A stretch of DNA of 64,000 nucleotides from an uncultured Oceanospirillaceae bacterium (lineage in GTDB: Bacteria; Pseudomonadota; Gammaproteobacteria; Pseudomonadales; Balneatricaceae): contig CAKZPE010000015.1 of NCBI GenBank assembly GCA_937138495.1, positions 1-64,000 of the forward strand, given 5' to 3'. Positions 10,718 to 19,362 of the stretch are shown here, one piece after another. The stretch's first letter is position 1. Each line of letters opens with the position of its first letter. The notes beneath the pieces were generated by a model. That model saw only the letters and a list, made by a program, of their open reading frames with translations, did not search any database and had not been told where the DNA came from. The position numbers and the translations under genes were made by a program.

Positions 10718-11054
10718 TGTTGCTCTCCGCTTGGCGAATAGTGCAGCGAGTTATGCTCGTATGAGGCTGCAGTATCCATGCTAGTAATTAGGCTGGAAAG
10801 GCTAGGTTTCCAGACGGCGCATTATACCCGCATTGTGCAGAGAATGCGCACCTCTTGATGACACTTTCGATATGCAGACCGGTGGCTTTACTGATGCTGA
10901 CAAACAGGCTTTGTGTTCGCGCTGAAAATTAGTTGGGAAAATTCCCCGCTGTTAAGATTTTCTTAATGCCTGACAGCTACTCTTTATGGGGTTATCATTC
11001 TTTATTAAACAGCTCTGCTTTCAGTTGGTTAGCGCTGAGCACCAAGGAGGATTC
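10718..11054. other. Divergent promoter region between hisB and the asmA-like gene
   Basis: No gene is supported. It contains a minus-strand TATAAT-like hexamer at 10821-10826 for hisB, a GTTAAG-N5-CTTAAT element at 10951-10967 (one base off a PmrA/QseB-type box, so weak) and the AAGGAGG ribosome-binding site of the next gene. An in-frame upstream ATG at 10986 exists, but the sequence between it and 11055 is not protein-like. Confidence 0.5.
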
Positions 11055-13259
11055 ATGAAGACGTTATTGAAGCTGGTTGGCGGTATTGTTGCCCTGCTGG
11101 TTGTGTTGGTGGTGGCTGGCGGTATTCTGCTGAGCACCCTGTTTGATCCGAACGAATACAAGCAGGAAATCCAACAGCTGGCGCTGGATAACGGCGGCGT
11201 GGAATTAAAAATCGGCGGTGATATCGACTGGTCGGTCTTCCCCTGGCTGGGTCTGAAGATCAATCAGATTCAGGTGAATTATCCTGATAAGCCTCAGTTT
11301 GCTGCGCTGAATCAGGCACAGGTGGCGGTTGAGTTGCCTGCCCTGCTGTCCGGCAATGTGAAGATGAAAAGCGTGGTGCTGGACGGTCTGACCCTGAATC
11401 TGATTGCTGAATCTCCGACGGATAACAACTGGTCAGCTGCGCAAACCGCTGATGCTGCAGACAGCTCCACTGCAGAGCCTGCAGCCGACAGCAGTGCTGA
11501 TACTGCTGATACTGCTGATACAACTGCGGATTCCGGTGCGGCACTGGGTCTGGACATTGAGAGCATCGCGATCACCAATGGCCAGCTGACTTACACCGAT
11601 AAAACTGCTGACAGTAAAATCCTCCTGAATGACCTGAATGTTACCTCCGGTAAAGTGGTCACTAACGCCTTCTTCCCTGCTCAGCTGAGCTTTAATGCTG
11701 AACAGTACCAGGGTGGCGAAAAACAGATGACTGTTGACGCTAAACTGGATGCGGAATTCTTCCTGGATCTGGCACAGCAGCAGTATCAGGTGAAAGGCCT
11801 GACCAGCACCCTGGGATTACAGGGGGCGGCGTTTAACGGTAAAACAGTTCCGCTGGAACTGAATGCGGATATCACTGCGGATGTTGCTAATCAGCAGGTC
11901 AGCCTTAAAGGCCTGACACTGAAACTGGCGAATCTGGCGGCGAACGGTAATGTCACGGTGAATAACTTTGCCAAGCCTGCATTCAGCGGGGATTTGGCCG
12001 TAGCCAGTTTTGAGCTGAATGCTTTAATGGATGCGCTGGGTCAGGCGGCCATTGAGACTGCCGATCCGAACGTACTGAAAGCCATCAGCCTGAGCACTAA
12101 GCTGGCCGGTCCGGCGAATACGCTGGTGCTGGAGCAGTTACAGCTGAAGCTGGATGACACCTCCTTTAATGGCCAGCTGGCGCTGAACCTGGCAGACAGT
12201 GGGTTGGCGCTGAACCTGAAAGGCGACAGCATTGATGCTGACCGCTACCTGCCACCGAAAGCTGAGGGTGATTCGGCAGCTGGTGACGCTTCAGCGGCGG
12301 ATACCTCTGCAGCACCTGCCAAGGCGGGCGGCGAGCGTTATTCTAAAGACCCCGTCATTCCGGTAGAGCCGCTGATGGGACTGAACGTTGACGCCAAACT
12401 GGGGCTGCAGAAACTGCTGATTTCCGGCCTGACGGTGAATAATATCCTGCTGGATGTGTCTGCCCATGGCGGTCTGGTGAAGGCCAGCAAGATCAACGCT
12501 GATCTGTATGGCGGCACCGTGCGTAACAGTGTGACGCTGGATGTACGTAAAACGCCGGTAACGATGAATACCAAAAAGAACATCAGCAATATTCAGATCG
12601 GTGACCTGTTGAAGGATCTGGCGCAGGTTGACCGTATTACCGGCTCCCTGAGCAGCAAGTCCGATGTGAATACCCGCGGCCGTTCCGTGTATGACATCGT
12701 TAACAGCATGACCGGTACCGCATCGGTGAATATGAAAGACGGTGAAATCAAAGGTATCGGCATTGCCCAGACCATCTGTCAGGGATTCAATTCCGTGGGC
12801 AGCCTGGGGCTGAATACGGAACAGGTGGATCAGTCCACGCCGTTTGCCAACCTTAACGGTAACTTCAAGATTAAGAATGGCCTTGTGGATAACCGTGACC
12901 TGAAAGCCGAGCTGGATGCTATTACGGTGAAAGGTGCCGGTAGCGTGAATGTGCCTGCCTCGAATCTGGATTACCGCTTAGGGCTGACCATTGAAGAGAA
13001 CCTGTTCAAGCAGACTTGTTCAGTGAACAACGCGCTGGAAGGTGTTGAGTGGCCGGTAGACTGTAAAGGCAGCTTTGATGATGACCCGGCTAAGCTGTGT
13101 AAGCCTGATCTGAGTGTGATTGAAGATGTGATTAAGGCGCAGCTGAAGAAAAAACTCAAAGCTGAGGTGGAAACCAAAGCGAAAGAAAAAGTGGAAGAAG
13201 CCCTGAAGGACAAGCTGGGTGATGAAACCAAAGGGTTAATAAAAGGGCTCTTCAATTAA
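11055..13259 (+). CDS. AsmA-family membrane-anchored protein
   Basis: A 734-residue protein starting at the ATG 11055, chosen because AAGGAGG lies directly upstream and the translation begins [10 protein letters not shown] with an immediate membrane anchor (about residues 5-27). It then shows AsmA features: [37 protein letters not shown], repeated beta-strand segments, and a C-terminal [32 protein letters not shown] block. AsmA-like proteins sit in the inner membrane with a periplasmic bridge-like body, and relatives act in phospholipid transport to the outer membrane. A spacer rich in Ala, Asp, Ser and Thr includes three tandem 9-base units (11493-11519). The C-terminus is a charged Lys/Glu-rich helix. 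Specific function unknown. Confidence 0.9.
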   Translation: MKTLLKLVGGIVALLVVLVVAGGILLSTLFDPNEYKQEIQQLALDNGGVELKIGGDIDWSVFPWLGLKINQIQVNYPDKPQFAALNQAQVAVELPALLSGNVKMKSVVLDGLTLNLIAESPTDNNWSAAQTADAADSSTAEPAADSSADTADTADTTADSGAALGLDIESIAITNGQLTYTDKTADSKILLNDLNVTSGKVVTNAFFPAQLSFNAEQYQGGEKQMTVDAKLDAEFFLDLAQQQYQVKGLTSTLGLQGAAFNGKTVPLELNADITADVANQQVSLKGLTLKLANLAANGNVTVNNFAKPAFSGDLAVASFELNALMDALGQAAIETADPNVLKAISLSTKLAGPANTLVLEQLQLKLDDTSFNGQLALNLADSGLALNLKGDSIDADRYLPPKAEGDSAAGDASAADTSAAPAKAGGERYSKDPVIPVEPLMGLNVDAKLGLQKLLISGLTVNNILLDVSAHGGLVKASKINADLYGGTVRNSVTLDVRKTPVTMNTKKNISNIQIGDLLKDLAQVDRITGSLSSKSDVNTRGRSVYDIVNSMTGTASVNMKDGEIKGIGIAQTICQGFNSVGSLGLNTEQVDQSTPFANLNGNFKIKNGLVDNRDLKAELDAITVKGAGSVNVPASNLDYRLGLTIEENLFKQTCSVNNALEGVEWPVDCKGSFDDDPAKLCKPDLSVIEDVIKAQLKKKLKAEVETKAKEKVEEALKDKLGDETKGLIKGLFN

Positions 13260-13287
13260 CAGTTCAGCGCAATATTCTGTATCTGAT

Positions 13288-14331
13288 GTGATTCAGCCGC
13301 CCTTTGCGGCGGCTGTCCTCGAATGGTTTGATCAGCATGGCCGTCACGATTTACCCTGGCAGGCTGAGAAAACCGCCTACTTCACCTGGTTGTCTGAGAT
13401 TATGCTGCAGCAGACGCAGGTAACCACAGTGATTCCCTACTTTCAGCGTTTTCGTGAGACCTTCCCAACGGTGAAGGATCTCGCCGATGCTGATATCGAT
13501 GATGTTCTGCATTTGTGGACAGGCCTTGGCTATTACGCCCGGGCGCGGAATCTGCATAAAGCGGCACAAATGGTGGTCAGAGAGTTTGACGGTGAATTCC
13601 CTGTAGATGTGAATGATCTGGAGAGCCTTCCCGGCATTGGTCGCTCTACCGCCGGTGCGATTTCTTCAATTGCCGGTGGCCGCCGGGCGGCGATTCTCGA
13701 TGGCAATGTAAAGCGGGTGCTGGCCCGTTATTACGCGGTCGAGGGCTGGCCGGGTAACAACAAGGTGATGCAGGAACTCTGGGAATATGCCGAGCGTAAC
13801 ACCCCTGCCAGCCGCTGCGGTGACTACACGCAGGCAATGATGGATATGGGAGCGACGCTCTGTACCCGCAGTAAGCCAGCCTGCTTGCTGTGTCCGCTGC
13901 AGGCCGGTTGTCAGGCACTGGCTCAGAACCGTACCCATGAACTGCCAGCATCACGGCCCCAAAAGGTCTTGCCGGTGAAGCAAACCCTGATGCTGATCAT
14001 TAAGGATACGGATAACAATGTCCTGCTGTATCAGCGTCCGCCGACGGGTCTGTGGGGCGGTCTGTGGAGTTTGCCACAGACTCAGGATCTGCGGGATGCA
14101 GAGAAGGAAACCGGGCTGGTGCTCGATCTGGACAGCGCTGAACCGGTGACGCCGTTACGGCATACCTTCAGCCATTTTCATCTGGATATTACGCCCATGC
14201 AGGTGAAATTACGTAATACCCCTACAAATCATGTCATGGAAGGTGCTGCAACACTCTGGTATAACATCAGCCAACCGCAAAAGATTGGCCTGGCAGCACC
14301 GGTTAAGAAGCTGCTGCAGGCGCTAAAGTAA
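13288..14331 (+). CDS. mutY: A/G-specific adenine glycosylase
   Basis: A 347-residue MutY, which removes adenine mispaired with 8-oxoguanine. Glu37 ([12 protein letters not shown]) and Asp138 ([11 protein letters not shown]) are the catalytic residues, [12 protein letters not shown] is the helix-hairpin-helix, and Cys192, Cys199, Cys202 and Cys208 hold the [4Fe-4S] cluster. The C-terminal NUDIX-like domain (about 225-347) contains [15 protein letters not shown] and [10 protein letters not shown]. The start appears to be the GTG at 13288; no strong ribosome-binding site is visible. It is 28 bp downstream of the asmA-like gene and 14 bp upstream of yggX, an order shared with E. coli. Confidence 0.97.
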   Translation: MIQPPFAAAVLEWFDQHGRHDLPWQAEKTAYFTWLSEIMLQQTQVTTVIPYFQRFRETFPTVKDLADADIDDVLHLWTGLGYYARARNLHKAAQMVVREFDGEFPVDVNDLESLPGIGRSTAGAISSIAGGRRAAILDGNVKRVLARYYAVEGWPGNNKVMQELWEYAERNTPASRCGDYTQAMMDMGATLCTRSKPACLLCPLQAGCQALAQNRTHELPASRPQKVLPVKQTLMLIIKDTDNNVLLYQRPPTGLWGGLWSLPQTQDLRDAEKETGLVLDLDSAEPVTPLRHTFSHFHLDITPMQVKLRNTPTNHVMEGAATLWYNISQPQKIGLAAPVKKLLQALK

Positions 14332-14345
14332 TTCTGGAGAACATC

Positions 14346-14618
14346 ATGACCCGCACCGTAATGTGCCGTAAGTACAAAGAAGAGCTTGAAGGTCTGGATA
14401 ACCCGCCATACCCTGGCCCTAAAGGTAAGGATATTTACGATACGGTATCCAAGAAGGCCTGGCAGGAATGGACTAACCACCAGACCATGATCATCAATGA
14501 AAAACATCTGAGCATGATGGATCCGAAGACCCGTGAATTCCTGCAGTCTGAATTGCAGAAATTCCTGGATGGCGGCGATTACGAAAAAGCTGAAGGCTAC
14601 GTTCCGCCTTCTGAGTGA
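14346..14618 (+). CDS. yggX: Fe(2+)-trafficking / oxidative-damage protection protein YggX
   Basis: A 90-residue cytosolic protein. It begins with the family signature [18 protein letters not shown], including the conserved Cys7, and continues with [27 protein letters not shown] and the C-terminal YVPPSE. YggX is linked to protecting Fe-S clusters from oxidative damage. Its partner here, mutY, encodes an Fe-S enzyme. A TCTGGAGA ribosome-binding site lies immediately before the ATG. Confidence 0.97.
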   Translation: MTRTVMCRKYKEELEGLDNPPYPGPKGKDIYDTVSKKAWQEWTNHQTMIINEKHLSMMDPKTREFLQSELQKFLDGGDYEKAEGYVPPSE

Positions 14619-14701
14619 TCACTTTTTGAGCGTTTTAACGGATGGGTTTCAGTAAGATAATGCCCTTAACGGTAAGATTGCAGAAAACCGCAAATTAGCG
14701 G

Positions 14702-14730
14702 TTGACACTGCGCCGGTAAATCAGTTTAAT
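14702..14730 (+). promoter_or_regulatory. Consensus sigma-70 promoter of tRNA-Phe
   Basis: TTGACA (14702-14707), a 17-bp spacer and TTTAAT (14725-14730) lie just upstream of the tRNA. A hairpin AACCGC/GCGGTT (14686-14703) abuts the -35 element. Confidence 0.8.
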
Positions 14731-14745
14731 ACGCACCTCTTAAGT

Positions 14746-14821
14746 GCCCGGATAGCTCAGTCGGTAGAGCAGAGGATTGAAAATCCTCGTGTCCGTGGTT
14801 CGATTCCGCGTCCGGGCACCA
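14746..14821 (+). tRNA. tRNA-Phe (anticodon GAA)
   Basis: A 76-nt cloverleaf. The acceptor arms GCCCGGA and TCCGGGC pair, with an encoded CCA end at 14819-14821. The D arm is GCTC-AGTCGGTA-GAGC. The anticodon stem GAGGA/TCCTC encloses the GAA anticodon at 14779-14781. The T arm contains GTGGTTCGATTCCGC. The stem, loop and discriminator A fit tRNA-Phe. Confidence 0.98.
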
Positions 14822-14852
14822 CTTAAGAACTCATATTAAGCCTCGTTATTTC
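14809..14852 (+). repeat. Direct repeat copy 1: tRNA-Phe 3' end plus flank
   Basis: This 44-bp segment, made of the last 13 nt of the tRNA and 31 nt of flank, recurs at 14938-14981 with about two differences. See the second copy for interpretation. Confidence 0.85.
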
Positions 14853-14878
14853 AGAAATGATAAACGGGGCTTTTTTGT
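14840..14878 (+). terminator. Rho-independent terminator of tRNA-Phe
   Basis: GCCTCGTTAT pairs with ATAAACGGGGC (with one bulge and wobble pairs) and is followed by TTTTTT. Confidence 0.75.
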
Positions 14879-14937
14879 GTCCGTAAGAAAGTTCACGCGT
14901 CGTGGTTCGGCTTATTCGACTGATGTTAAGAGCCAGC

Positions 14938-14981
14938 CGTCCGGGCACTCCTTAAGAGCTCATATTAAGCCTCGTTATTTC
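14938..14981 (+). repeat. Direct repeat copy 2: orphan tRNA-Phe 3' end
   Basis: A near-identical copy of 14809-14852 without the 5' half of a tRNA; the encoded CCA is altered to CTCC. Between the copies, CGTGGTTCGG resembles part of a T arm. It is either a decayed second tRNA-Phe gene or a scar left by an element that integrated into the tRNA 3' end. Confidence 0.75.
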
Positions 14982-15042
14982 CCCGTGAGACATGTTGCTT
15001 TTTCAGCGATGCTCAGCTGAATAGCATGTGCCGGGTACGGGT

Positions 15043-15477
15043 TTAATCTGCGATTCTTAAAATCTGGGTGAGCTGTTGCTGCTTGTCACTGACCATATCG
15101 GCCAGGGTATATTTGTCGAGCACGTTAAAAAATGCCTGATTCGCTTCCAGTAGCATGTCATGTAACTGACAAACCGCCTGAATCTGACAGCGGGGTTCCT
15201 GACAATTGAAGATAGTCAGATCCCGTTCCAGTAGCCGGACGACAGTCCCCAGATTAATTTCCTCAGCGGGTTGACCTAACTGAAAGCCACCGCCTTTGCC
15301 GCGCCGGGTATCCAGAATTCCGGCTTTACCTAACTGATGAACTATTTTGCCAATATGGTTGGGTGACAGGTCATATGCTGCGCAGACAGATTCCTTCGTG
15401 GCCAGTTCGCCTGCTGGCATAACAGCCAGATATGTCAGTAAACGCAGCCCGTAGTCTGTGTATCGGGTTAGTTGCAT
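15043..15477 (-). CDS. nsrR: Nitric-oxide-sensing Rrf2-family repressor NsrR
   Basis: A 144-residue Rrf2 regulator starting MQLTRYTDYGLRLLTYLA. The winged helix runs to about residue 70 (LSPNHIGKIVHQLGKAGILDTRRGKGGGFQLG). Three cysteines, Cys92, Cys97 and Cys103 (CQEPRCQIQAVC), match the [Fe-S] ligand spacing of E. coli NsrR; a dimerisation helix and YTLADMV follow. NsrR represses NO-detoxification and nitrite-reduction genes until NO damages its cluster. It is transcribed divergently from nirK across a region containing two NsrR-type operators, so autoregulation and control of nirK are likely. Confidence 0.93.
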   Translation of the reverse strand: MQLTRYTDYGLRLLTYLAVMPAGELATKESVCAAYDLSPNHIGKIVHQLGKAGILDTRRGKGGGFQLGQPAEEINLGTVVRLLERDLTIFNCQEPRCQIQAVCQLHDMLLEANQAFFNVLDKYTLADMVSDKQQQLTQILRIAD

Positions 15478-15500
15478 CCGTCAGTGCCTGTTGAGTTTAA

Positions 15501-15523
15501 AAGATGTATCCAGTATACATTTT
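15501..15523. promoter_or_regulatory. NsrR-type operator 1 (nsrR side)
   Basis: AAGATGTAT at the left end and ATACATTTT at the right end form an 11-1-11-like inverted repeat of 23 bp, one or two bases off the AAGATGYATTT consensus arm. It lies 24 bp before the nsrR start. Confidence 0.75.
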
Positions 15524-15527
15524 ATCT

Positions 15528-15550
15528 AAGATGTATATATAATGCATCTT
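15528..15550. promoter_or_regulatory. NsrR-type operator 2 (nirK side), overlapping a TATAAT -10 element
   Basis: AAGATGTAT and ATGCATCTT are the outer arms of a 23-bp inverted repeat that matches the NsrR consensus almost perfectly. TATAAT at 15538-15543 lies inside it, with a weak -35 (TATACA) 18 bp upstream, so repressor binding would occlude the nirK promoter. Confidence 0.88.
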
Positions 15551-15688
15551 AAGTAGGCTAATTTCCGCCATCCTGTGCTGAATAACTTCGGCCAGTGGCT
15601 GAAGGAATCTGGCAGGGCAGCTTACTTATCTGCAATGAATCTTGCGGCTCAGTTAATGGATTAACGATTAAAGTAAAAGGAAGACGCT

Positions 15689-16633
15689 ATGCGACGCATG
15701 AAATCTCTCGCTGTTGTCACCGGCCTGGTGGCTACTCTGGGCACGCCTGTTGCCCTTGCTAAAACAGTTACTGTTGAAATTCCCGTGATTGAAAAAGATC
15801 TGGCAATTGATAATGCCGGTAATACACAGAAGATGTGGACGTACGCCGGTACTGTTCCCGGCCCGGTTGTCAGGGTGACACAGGGTGATGTGGTTGATTT
15901 TTCAATGCTCAATGAAAAGGGTAATAAGCAAAGCCATTCTATGGACTTCCATGCCGCCCGGTTGGATGTACTGGATGAGTTTGAAGCGGTACGCCCGGGT
16001 AAAACAAAGGCGTATGAATTCAGGGCTGATTATCCGGGTGTCTTTATTTATCACTGCGGGGCGGACCCTATGTCGGAACATATCGCACGGGGAATGTACG
16101 GGGTGATCATTGTTGATCCTGAGGAGGGATACTCTGAAGACTTTCCCAAGCCTGACCGTGAATACGTGATCGTACAGGGAGACCTGTTTGAGCAGGGCAC
16201 TAAGCCGCAGGATATGACAGCAAATATCGGTAAAAAAGCCAGCCTTATCAACGGGAAAGTATTTCACTACGACCCTGTTCACGACAGCAATGCCAGTTTA
16301 ACGCTGGAATCCAAACCGGGTGAGCGGGTGCGTATTCATTTCGTCAATGCCCAGGTAAATGACAGCGTTGCCTTTCACCCTATCGCCGGTATCTGGGATA
16401 AGGTTTGGGAAAACGGCCATCCGAAAAATATTTCCTATGGCATTCAGACGTACAACGTTGCACCGGCCCATGCGGCAACGTTTGATCTGATCAGTCCGGC
16501 CGACCGGCCAACCAATAATGCCATTGTTGATCATCAGATGAAGAATGCGCTTACCGGCGCGATTACAGTGCTGATGAACCATGACGACGCTGATCCGGCG
16601 CTTGGCCGTAACGGTGATCTTATTCTGCGATAA
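15689..16633 (+). CDS. nirK: Copper-containing nitrite reductase, AniA-like class
   Basis: A 314-residue two-cupredoxin protein with a Sec signal (residues 1-24, VALA cleavage). It should reduce nitrite to NO in the periplasm. Type 1 copper ligands are His83, Cys123, His131 and Met136; type 2 ligands are His88, His122 and His282. Catalytic Asp86 (SHSMDFH) and His230 (VAFHPIAGIWDKVW) are present. The Cys-to-His spacing in YHCGADPMSEHIARGMYG is one residue shorter than in class I enzymes and matches Neisseria AniA. AAAGGAAG precedes the ATG at 15689. It opens a cluster with a multicopper oxidase and two cytochromes c and is preceded by NsrR operators. Confidence 0.9.
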   Translation: MRRMKSLAVVTGLVATLGTPVALAKTVTVEIPVIEKDLAIDNAGNTQKMWTYAGTVPGPVVRVTQGDVVDFSMLNEKGNKQSHSMDFHAARLDVLDEFEAVRPGKTKAYEFRADYPGVFIYHCGADPMSEHIARGMYGVIIVDPEEGYSEDFPKPDREYVIVQGDLFEQGTKPQDMTANIGKKASLINGKVFHYDPVHDSNASLTLESKPGERVRIHFVNAQVNDSVAFHPIAGIWDKVWENGHPKNISYGIQTYNVAPAHAATFDLISPADRPTNNAIVDHQMKNALTGAITVLMNHDDADPALGRNGDLILR

Positions 16634-16644
16634 CCGGTGATAAT

Positions 16645-16668
16645 CAGTGCAGCGGGATTGCTGCACTG
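16645..16668 (+). other. Intercistronic hairpin between nirK and the multicopper oxidase gene
   Basis: CAGTGCAGC and GCTGCACTG form a perfect 9-bp stem with a six-base loop and no T run. It could stabilise the nirK message or partly terminate it. Confidence 0.65.
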
Positions 16669-16692
16669 CCTGAATGTGAAAAGGAGGTCTTT

Positions 16693-17778
16693 ATGAAATA
16701 TCTGAATAAACACTTTGTTTGAGGGATGCTGCTTGTCCTGGGGGGGCTCAGTGCTTTGCCGGCGCAGGCGGATGTCCGTCAGTTTGATATCAGTATTGAG
16801 GAAGTGGAAATAGAGGTCGCACCGGGCTTCAAATCTAAAGTGTGGGCCTATAACGGTCAGGTGCCCGGGCCGTTGCTCCGGGTGGCTGAGGGGGATGATG
16901 TTGAAGTTATCCTGACCAATAACACTTCGTTAAACCATACCATCCATTGGCATGGTACCTTCCAAACCAACTCCTGGCGCAGCGACGGGGTACCGAATGT
17001 TACCCAGCCGACAGTGGAGCCGGGTGAGACATATACCTATCGTTTTAAGGCGGATAAAGCCGGCAGTCTCTGGTATCACTGCCATGTAAACGTACCGGAA
17101 CATGTCGGTTTGCGGGGCATGTGGGGACCAATGATTGTTGATCCTGCGGAGCCGCTGGCCATTGAAAAAGACGTGACTAAAGAAGCCATTCTGATGTTTA
17201 CCGGCTGGAATTCAGACGTGGCAGATACCTACGGGAAAGGGGGCTCTCCCGGGGAGACGATGGATTACTTCTCGATTAACGGTAAGTCCTTCCCGATGAC
17301 GCAACCTTTAAGAGTGAAGAAAGGTGATGTGTTACGGCTGAGGTTGTTTGCTGCCGGTCTGGAAACGGCTTTTCACCTGCATGGTCACGATATGCTGGTC
17401 ACCCACATTGATGGTACGCCCATCGACAATCCTTACTGGGTGGATGTTGTGGATATCCCTTCTGGTGGCCGGGCTGATGTCATCGTCCGTATGGATAATC
17501 CCGGAATGTGGATAGCGCATGATCATATCGAGCAGCACATCACCAATAAGGGGGTAATGCCTGGCGGTGCCGCGATGATTATTGAGTACGAAGGGATCGG
17601 GAAAGAGGACTGGTATGTCTGGAAAGACAAAGATTATGCCCCGGATTTCTATCTGAGCGATAGCATGGAGAAAGGATACGGCCTGCATAACAGCCCTGTT
17701 TTTAAAGGCTCCGAAATAGAGACCAGAAAACAGAAAAAGAAAAAGAAGAAGAAGAAGAAAAAACAGCAGGCACAGTAA
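16693..17778 (+). pseudogene. Two-domain multicopper oxidase (NcgA-like) with an in-frame TGA in the signal peptide
   Basis: A strong AGGAGGT ribosome-binding site precedes the ATG at 16693. The frame starts MKYLNKHFV, hits TGA at 16720-16722, then continues GMLLVLGGLSALPAQA. Joined, this would be a normal Sec signal peptide. The remaining open frame (16726-17778, 350 residues) lacks the basic n-region and a well-placed ribosome-binding site. The body is intact: HWHG (74-77), WYHCHVNVPEHV (116-127), HLHGHD (217-222) and HDHIEQH (265-271) supply all copper ligands of a two-domain laccase-like oxidase. The C-terminus ends in a run of about 11 lysines from AAA/AAG codons. The position after nirK and before two cytochromes c matches ncgA of Nitrosomonas. 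It could be a recent pseudogene, a weakly expressed gene or an assembly error. Confidence 0.75.
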
Positions 17779-17805
17779 GCCGTTTACAAGGGCTTTGCCC
17801 TCATA

Positions 17806-17822
17806 TGGCAGGTTTCCTGCCA
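17806..17822. other. Perfect 7-bp hairpin in the oxidase-cytochrome gap
   Basis: TGGCAGG-TTT-CCTGCCA follows a smaller AGGGC-TTT-GCCCT hairpin near 17789-17801. Neither has a clear T run; they may shape processing between the oxidase gene and the cytochrome genes. Confidence 0.5.
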
Positions 17823-17925
17823 AAAGACAGCTGACGGGCTGAGCGATATACCCGGGTACTGCAGGACGCGGTTCATAGGGTGAGGTTGGTGTTTCTTTTA
17901 CAGATTTTGAAAAGGGAATTTCACT

Positions 17926-18630
17926 ATGAATAACAGATTTAGAAAAGCAGGAATGTTCCGGTGGACAGTGTGTTTATGGTTGTTTATTACGCCGCTGGCC
18001 ATCGCGGATCCTCAGCGGTATGCCGAGCAGAACTGTGCCGGATGCCATGCACTGAACGAACCCGCACAGGAGGCTCAGACACTGGATGAGCGGATCGGTC
18101 GCAAAGCCCCGCCGCTTTATTATGCGGGCAGCAAATACCGGGCAGAATGGCTGGAGCAATGGCTGCAGAATCCCCGGCGGATTCATCCCGGCGGTACCTT
18201 CTTTGGCAGGCATACGGTGGTCACCGATGACGGAGACATAATTGATGAGCAAGCTCTCGGGGCGCATCTCACACTAACCGCCGGACAGGCCCGGGACGTC
18301 AGCGGTTATCTGATGACCCTGAAGGGTAGGAAAGAGCTTATTCGCGAAGGGGAATATACGCCGAAGAAAGTATCCAGAAAGATGGGGGCACTGAACTTTG
18401 GCAAGTTTAAGGGATGCCGTGCCTGTCACCGGGATGAAGAAGATTATGGCGGTGTATCCGGCCCTGAATTATACACGGCCTATCAGCGGCTACAGCCGGA
18501 ATATATTGCGGCTTATATCCGTGACCCTCAGCGTTGGGATGCCAGAAGCCTGATGCCTGATAAGCATCTGAATGATAAAGAGATTTATAAGCTGATCAAT
18601 TATTTAAACCTTATAGGAGCAGCACAATGA
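17926..18630 (+). CDS. Periplasmic diheme cytochrome c of the nirK cluster
   Basis: A 234-residue protein with a signal peptide (residues 1-27, ending AIA). It has two CxxCH heme-binding sites: CAGCH at 37-41 and CRACH at 164-168. Each half ends in a distal methionine candidate (DVSGYLMTLKG and RSLMPDKHLND). The region FFGRHTVVTDDGDIIDEQ between the domains is unusual for simple class I cytochromes. It should pass electrons to NirK or the multicopper oxidase, as proposed for the ncgB/ncgC cytochromes. Its stop overlaps the next start (ATGA), showing translational coupling. Confidence 0.85.
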   Translation: MNNRFRKAGMFRWTVCLWLFITPLAIADPQRYAEQNCAGCHALNEPAQEAQTLDERIGRKAPPLYYAGSKYRAEWLEQWLQNPRRIHPGGTFFGRHTVVTDDGDIIDEQALGAHLTLTAGQARDVSGYLMTLKGRKELIREGEYTPKKVSRKMGALNFGKFKGCRACHRDEEDYGGVSGPELYTAYQRLQPEYIAAYIRDPQRWDARSLMPDKHLNDKEIYKLINYLNLIGAAQ

Positions 18631-18986
18631 AAAGCGTCGTTCAGGTAATCGCTTTGTTGTTTTTGTCTTCTGTGACATTTGCCGACACAGATTCTGCTTC
18701 ACAGGGAGAGAAGCTGTATGCGGTTTACTGCAGCCAGTGTCATGGTCTGGAGGGGGATGGTTTTGGGGTGAACGCGGCGGATATGGATGTGTTACCCAAA
18801 GATCATACCGATACGGAAGAAATGGTGTCGCGTACCGATGAAGATCTGTTTAAAGCCATTAAACACGGTGGCAAGGCTGTGGGTAAGTCCATACTGATGC
18901 CCAACTGGGACGGTAATATGACGGATGCTGAAATTAATACCCTGGTGGCCTACCTGCGGGAGCTGTGCTGTGCGGCGGCTGACTGA
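18627..18986 (+). CDS. Periplasmic monoheme cytochrome c of the nirK cluster
   Basis: A 119-residue class I cytochrome c. The signal peptide spans about 1-19 (VTFAD), the heme site is CSQCH at 35-39, and the axial Met lies in KSILMPNWDGNMTDAEINTLVAYLREL. It overlaps the preceding diheme gene by 4 bp and closes the nirK cluster. It is the probable small electron carrier for the nitrite reductase or oxidase. Confidence 0.87.
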   Translation: MKSVVQVIALLFLSSVTFADTDSASQGEKLYAVYCSQCHGLEGDGFGVNAADMDVLPKDHTDTEEMVSRTDEDLFKAIKHGGKAVGKSILMPNWDGNMTDAEINTLVAYLRELCCAAAD

Positions 18987-19362
18987 TGTTTGCAGAACCA
19001 GAGCCAGAGCCAGAGTCAGGGAGCCCGTTGTTGAACACATGAAGTGCCGGTTGCCGGATAAAGCGATACCGCTGGCCAGATAGCCACCCCTCTGAGTTAC
19101 CCTGAAAGCCCTGCTGATGCAGGGTTTTTGGTGTCTGCGCAATGTACAGGCATGAGCGCTGTGCGTCTGGCAGAAGTTCAGTGATAACGAAGAGCAGCTT
19201 TGTGTACCTGAGAAGGTGGATGTCATTCAGGATGCAGAAGATTGCCATAAGATATTCATTTCATGGATATCATCTATCAGTTTTGGTCTATGTTATTAAC
19301 TCTGGTTGAAAAATATACTTCGCGTATATCAGTTATTCAGTCCGTTTATACAGGTAATTACT
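18987..19362. other. Gap between the nirK cluster and the RND operon
   Basis: No gene is supported. It contains three tandem CCAGAG units (18998-19015), a terminator (19107-19129) and an AT-rich stretch upstream of the membrane fusion gene that should contain its promoter. In-frame TTG and ATG codons upstream of 19363 do not give a better N-terminus. Confidence 0.5.
19107..19129 (+). terminator. Rho-independent terminator after the nirK cluster
   Basis: CCCTGC-TGAT-GCAGGG (19109-19124) is followed directly by TTTTT. Confidence 0.8.

Noticed and set aside
10951..10967. PmrA/QseB-like element GTTAAG-N5-CTTAAT upstream of the asmA-like gene
   Set aside because: The first half-site deviates at its first base and there is no supporting tandem repeat, so it could be chance in an AT-rich promoter.
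18998..19015. Three tandem CCAGAG units after the cytochrome genes
   Set aside because: Too short and outside any gene or recognisable signal; probably slippage.
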